A stretch of DNA of 7,992 nucleotides from Flavobacteriaceae bacterium (lineage in GTDB: Bacteria > Bacteroidota > Bacteroidia > Flavobacteriales > Flavobacteriaceae), in the NCBI GenBank assembly GCA_026992695.1, contig JALWYP010000089.1, forward strand, positions 1 through 7,992, read 5' to 3'. Below the pieces are notes generated by a model. The model had not been told where the DNA came from and did not search any database. It saw only the letters and a list, made by a program, of their open reading frames with translations. How positions within the stretch are numbered: position 1 is the first letter of the stretch; each line of letters begins with the position of its first letter. Positions 7,097-7,992 of the stretch are shown here, one piece after another. The position numbers and the translations under genes were made by a program.

Positions 7097-7448
7097 TTGT
7101 TAGTTGATTTAATAAATTTATCATTGATTTTTCTATTTCTTGATACGATAGTTTTTTACCACCAAGATAGATAAATAACAACGCAAATTTTACGCCAGAA
7201 CGGTTGTTTAACAAATGTTTATGAAGGCGATAGGCTTCTTTTAGTTGTCTTTTTATTCGGTTTCGGTCAACAGCGCGTTTAAAATTTCTTTTCGGAACAA
7301 CAAAAGCCGCCTTACAAGTTTCATAATTTTCAACAGCAATATAATTAACTCGAACAGGGAATTTTTTTAGGGTTTTCCCTTCAGAAAATAACCGCTCGAT
7401 AGTTTTTCTACTTTTTAGTTTTTCTTTTTTTGGGAACCGGAAATTCAT
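7083..7448 (-). CDS. rnpA: Ribonuclease P protein component
   Basis: Small basic protein subunit of RNase P, which binds the catalytic RNA and helps remove 5' leaders from pre-tRNAs. The 121-residue length is normal. The N-terminal RFPKKEKLKSRKTIERLF segment is typical of the family, and the RNR signature is intact: FKRAVDRNRIKRQLKEAYR at about 56-74 with Arg62, Asn63, Arg64, Lys66 and Arg67. The core strand AAFVVPKRNF lies at 47-56. The first ATG fits the family's start; no Shine-Dalgarno motif is seen. The usual partner rpmH is not next to it. Instead a porin gene lies 44 bases upstream on the same strand, and a DUF4349 lipoprotein overlaps its last 14 bases, an arrangement I associate with flavobacteria. 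Confidence 0.95.
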   Translation of the reverse strand: MNFRFPKKEKLKSRKTIERLFSEGKTLKKFPVRVNYIAVENYETCKAAFVVPKRNFKRAVDRNRIKRQLKEAYRLHKHLLNNRSGVKFALLFIYLGGKKLSYQEIEKSMINLLNQLTNETD

Positions 7449-7452
7449 TGCG

Positions 7453-7483
7453 TAAAGATAGGATTATACTTTTTGTAACGCAA
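7453..7483 (-). promoter_or_regulatory. Possible promoter for the rnpA operon
   Basis: Read on the minus strand, a TTG (7483-7481), a 20-base spacer and TATCTTTA (7460-7453) resemble the Bacteroidota -33/-7 arrangement, with one mismatch to TAnnTTTG. The -7-like box ends only 4 bases before the rnpA ATG, so transcription would start at or near the start codon and give a leaderless message. It sits in the only gap (44 bases) between porin and rnpA. Chance similarity in AT-rich DNA is quite possible, and read-through from the porin gene is the alternative. Confidence 0.28.
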
Positions 7484-7492
7484 TAACAAAGA

Positions 7493-7992
7493 TTAAAATC
7501 CAATATCAAGATCCAATCTTATCCTATTTCCGGTTTCTTTAAAAATTCCTATAGGAACCAGTTGTTCAACCAAAAAAAACCGAGCATTTATTTTAAAGTT
7601 TTTTCCGGCAAGGTAACCTACATAAAACTCTAAGCCTTTATAATTGCTTAATCTTCCGTCCGGAGATCCTTGTGAAGAATAATCCCATCGTGTCCAATCG
7701 TTTTGAGCTAAAAAATCAACAATCGAATATTTTTCAATATAAATAAGTGTAGTTGAAAATGCCCAATTGCCTTTAGATTTTAATTTACCTATTCCTGCAG
7801 ATACTACGATTCCTGATTTTTGTTTTTTAAATTTTTTGGAAATAGAGTCGTTTCGACTGAGATTTTCTATATTATGATAATAATCTAGTGTTAAATACGA
7901 AAACGGCTTTTTAATTATAGTAGCCTTCGTACCTAAATGAACGATGGAATAATCTAAATTAAAAGTACCGTATCCATCGGGAATGTTAGGCA
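7493..7992 (-). CDS. Putative outer-membrane porin, C-terminal part (runs off window)
   Basis: Open frame on the minus strand with TAA at 7495-7493 and no stop up to the window edge, giving 165 complete C-terminal residues; the start lies outside the window. The sequence alternates polar and hydrophobic residues as in an outer-membrane beta-barrel, for example GNWAFSTTLIYIEKYSIVDF and KGLEFYVGYLAGKNFKINAR. It ends RIRLDLDIGF, with the terminal Phe expected for BAM-assembled barrels. The pattern of SIVDFLAQNDWTRWDYSS, then GSPDGRLSNYKGLEFYVGY, then a final RLDL strand resembles the putative porin family (Porin_5-like) of Bacteroidota. That assignment comes from memory of the family and not from a search; a generic outer-membrane barrel protein is the safe minimum. 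It lies upstream of rnpA on the same strand, 44 bases away, and may be co-transcribed with it. Confidence 0.72.
   Translation of the reverse strand, partial: PNIPDGYGTFNLDYSIVHLGTKATIIKKPFSYLTLDYYHNIENLSRNDSISKKFKKQKSGIVVSAGIGKLKSKGNWAFSTTLIYIEKYSIVDFLAQNDWTRWDYSSQGSPDGRLSNYKGLEFYVGYLAGKNFKINARFFLVEQLVPIGIFKETGNRIRLDLDIGF

Overview
The window looks like the chromosome of a flavobacterium (Bacteroidota). The evidence is AT-rich sequence, start codons preceded by A-rich stretches rather than Shine-Dalgarno motifs, a TAnnTTTG-type promoter box, a secreted protein opening with the VGIGTTTP...NKGLLIPRV signature common in this phylum, and a gene neighbourhood (putative porin, rnpA, DUF4349 lipoprotein, S41 peptidase) that I recognise as flavobacterial. 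No tRNA, rRNA, transposase, integrase or CRISPR array is visible.

Left part, + strand (6-3791). A 946-residue secreted protein fills 6-2846. It has a Sec signal peptide, a short conserved N-terminal region, 35 gapless tandem 15-residue repeats (516-2090), a globular stretch, and a C-terminal S74 intramolecular chaperone domain with a Ser836/Lys841 dyad and a final coiled coil. It is built like a self-processing trimeric tail-spike or fibre but carries an export signal. Then follow rpiB (ribose-5-phosphate isomerase B) and, two bases later, an ElaA-type GNAT acetyltransferase that starts with GTG. A promoter-like box lies just upstream of rpiB.

Right part, - strand (3802-7992). Reading right to left: the last 165 residues of a putative outer-membrane porin that runs off the window, rnpA (RNase P protein), a DUF4349 lipoprotein overlapping rnpA by 14 bases, a carboxy-terminal processing protease (S41, PDZ) 1 base later, and a membrane fatty acid hydroxylase/sterol desaturase-family enzyme 6 bases later. 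The last four are packed like one operon. It converges on the acetyltransferase gene with only 10 bases between the two stop codons, and I see no hairpin terminator there.

The most unusual part is the repeat protein. Its 35 units fall into exactly two families with a strict, exception-free composition rule (His14 leads to Leu6 of the next unit, Gln14 leads to Ile6). Near-identical DNA blocks at 90- and 135-base offsets show that the array has grown by internal duplication. The other genes are ordinary core or envelope genes.
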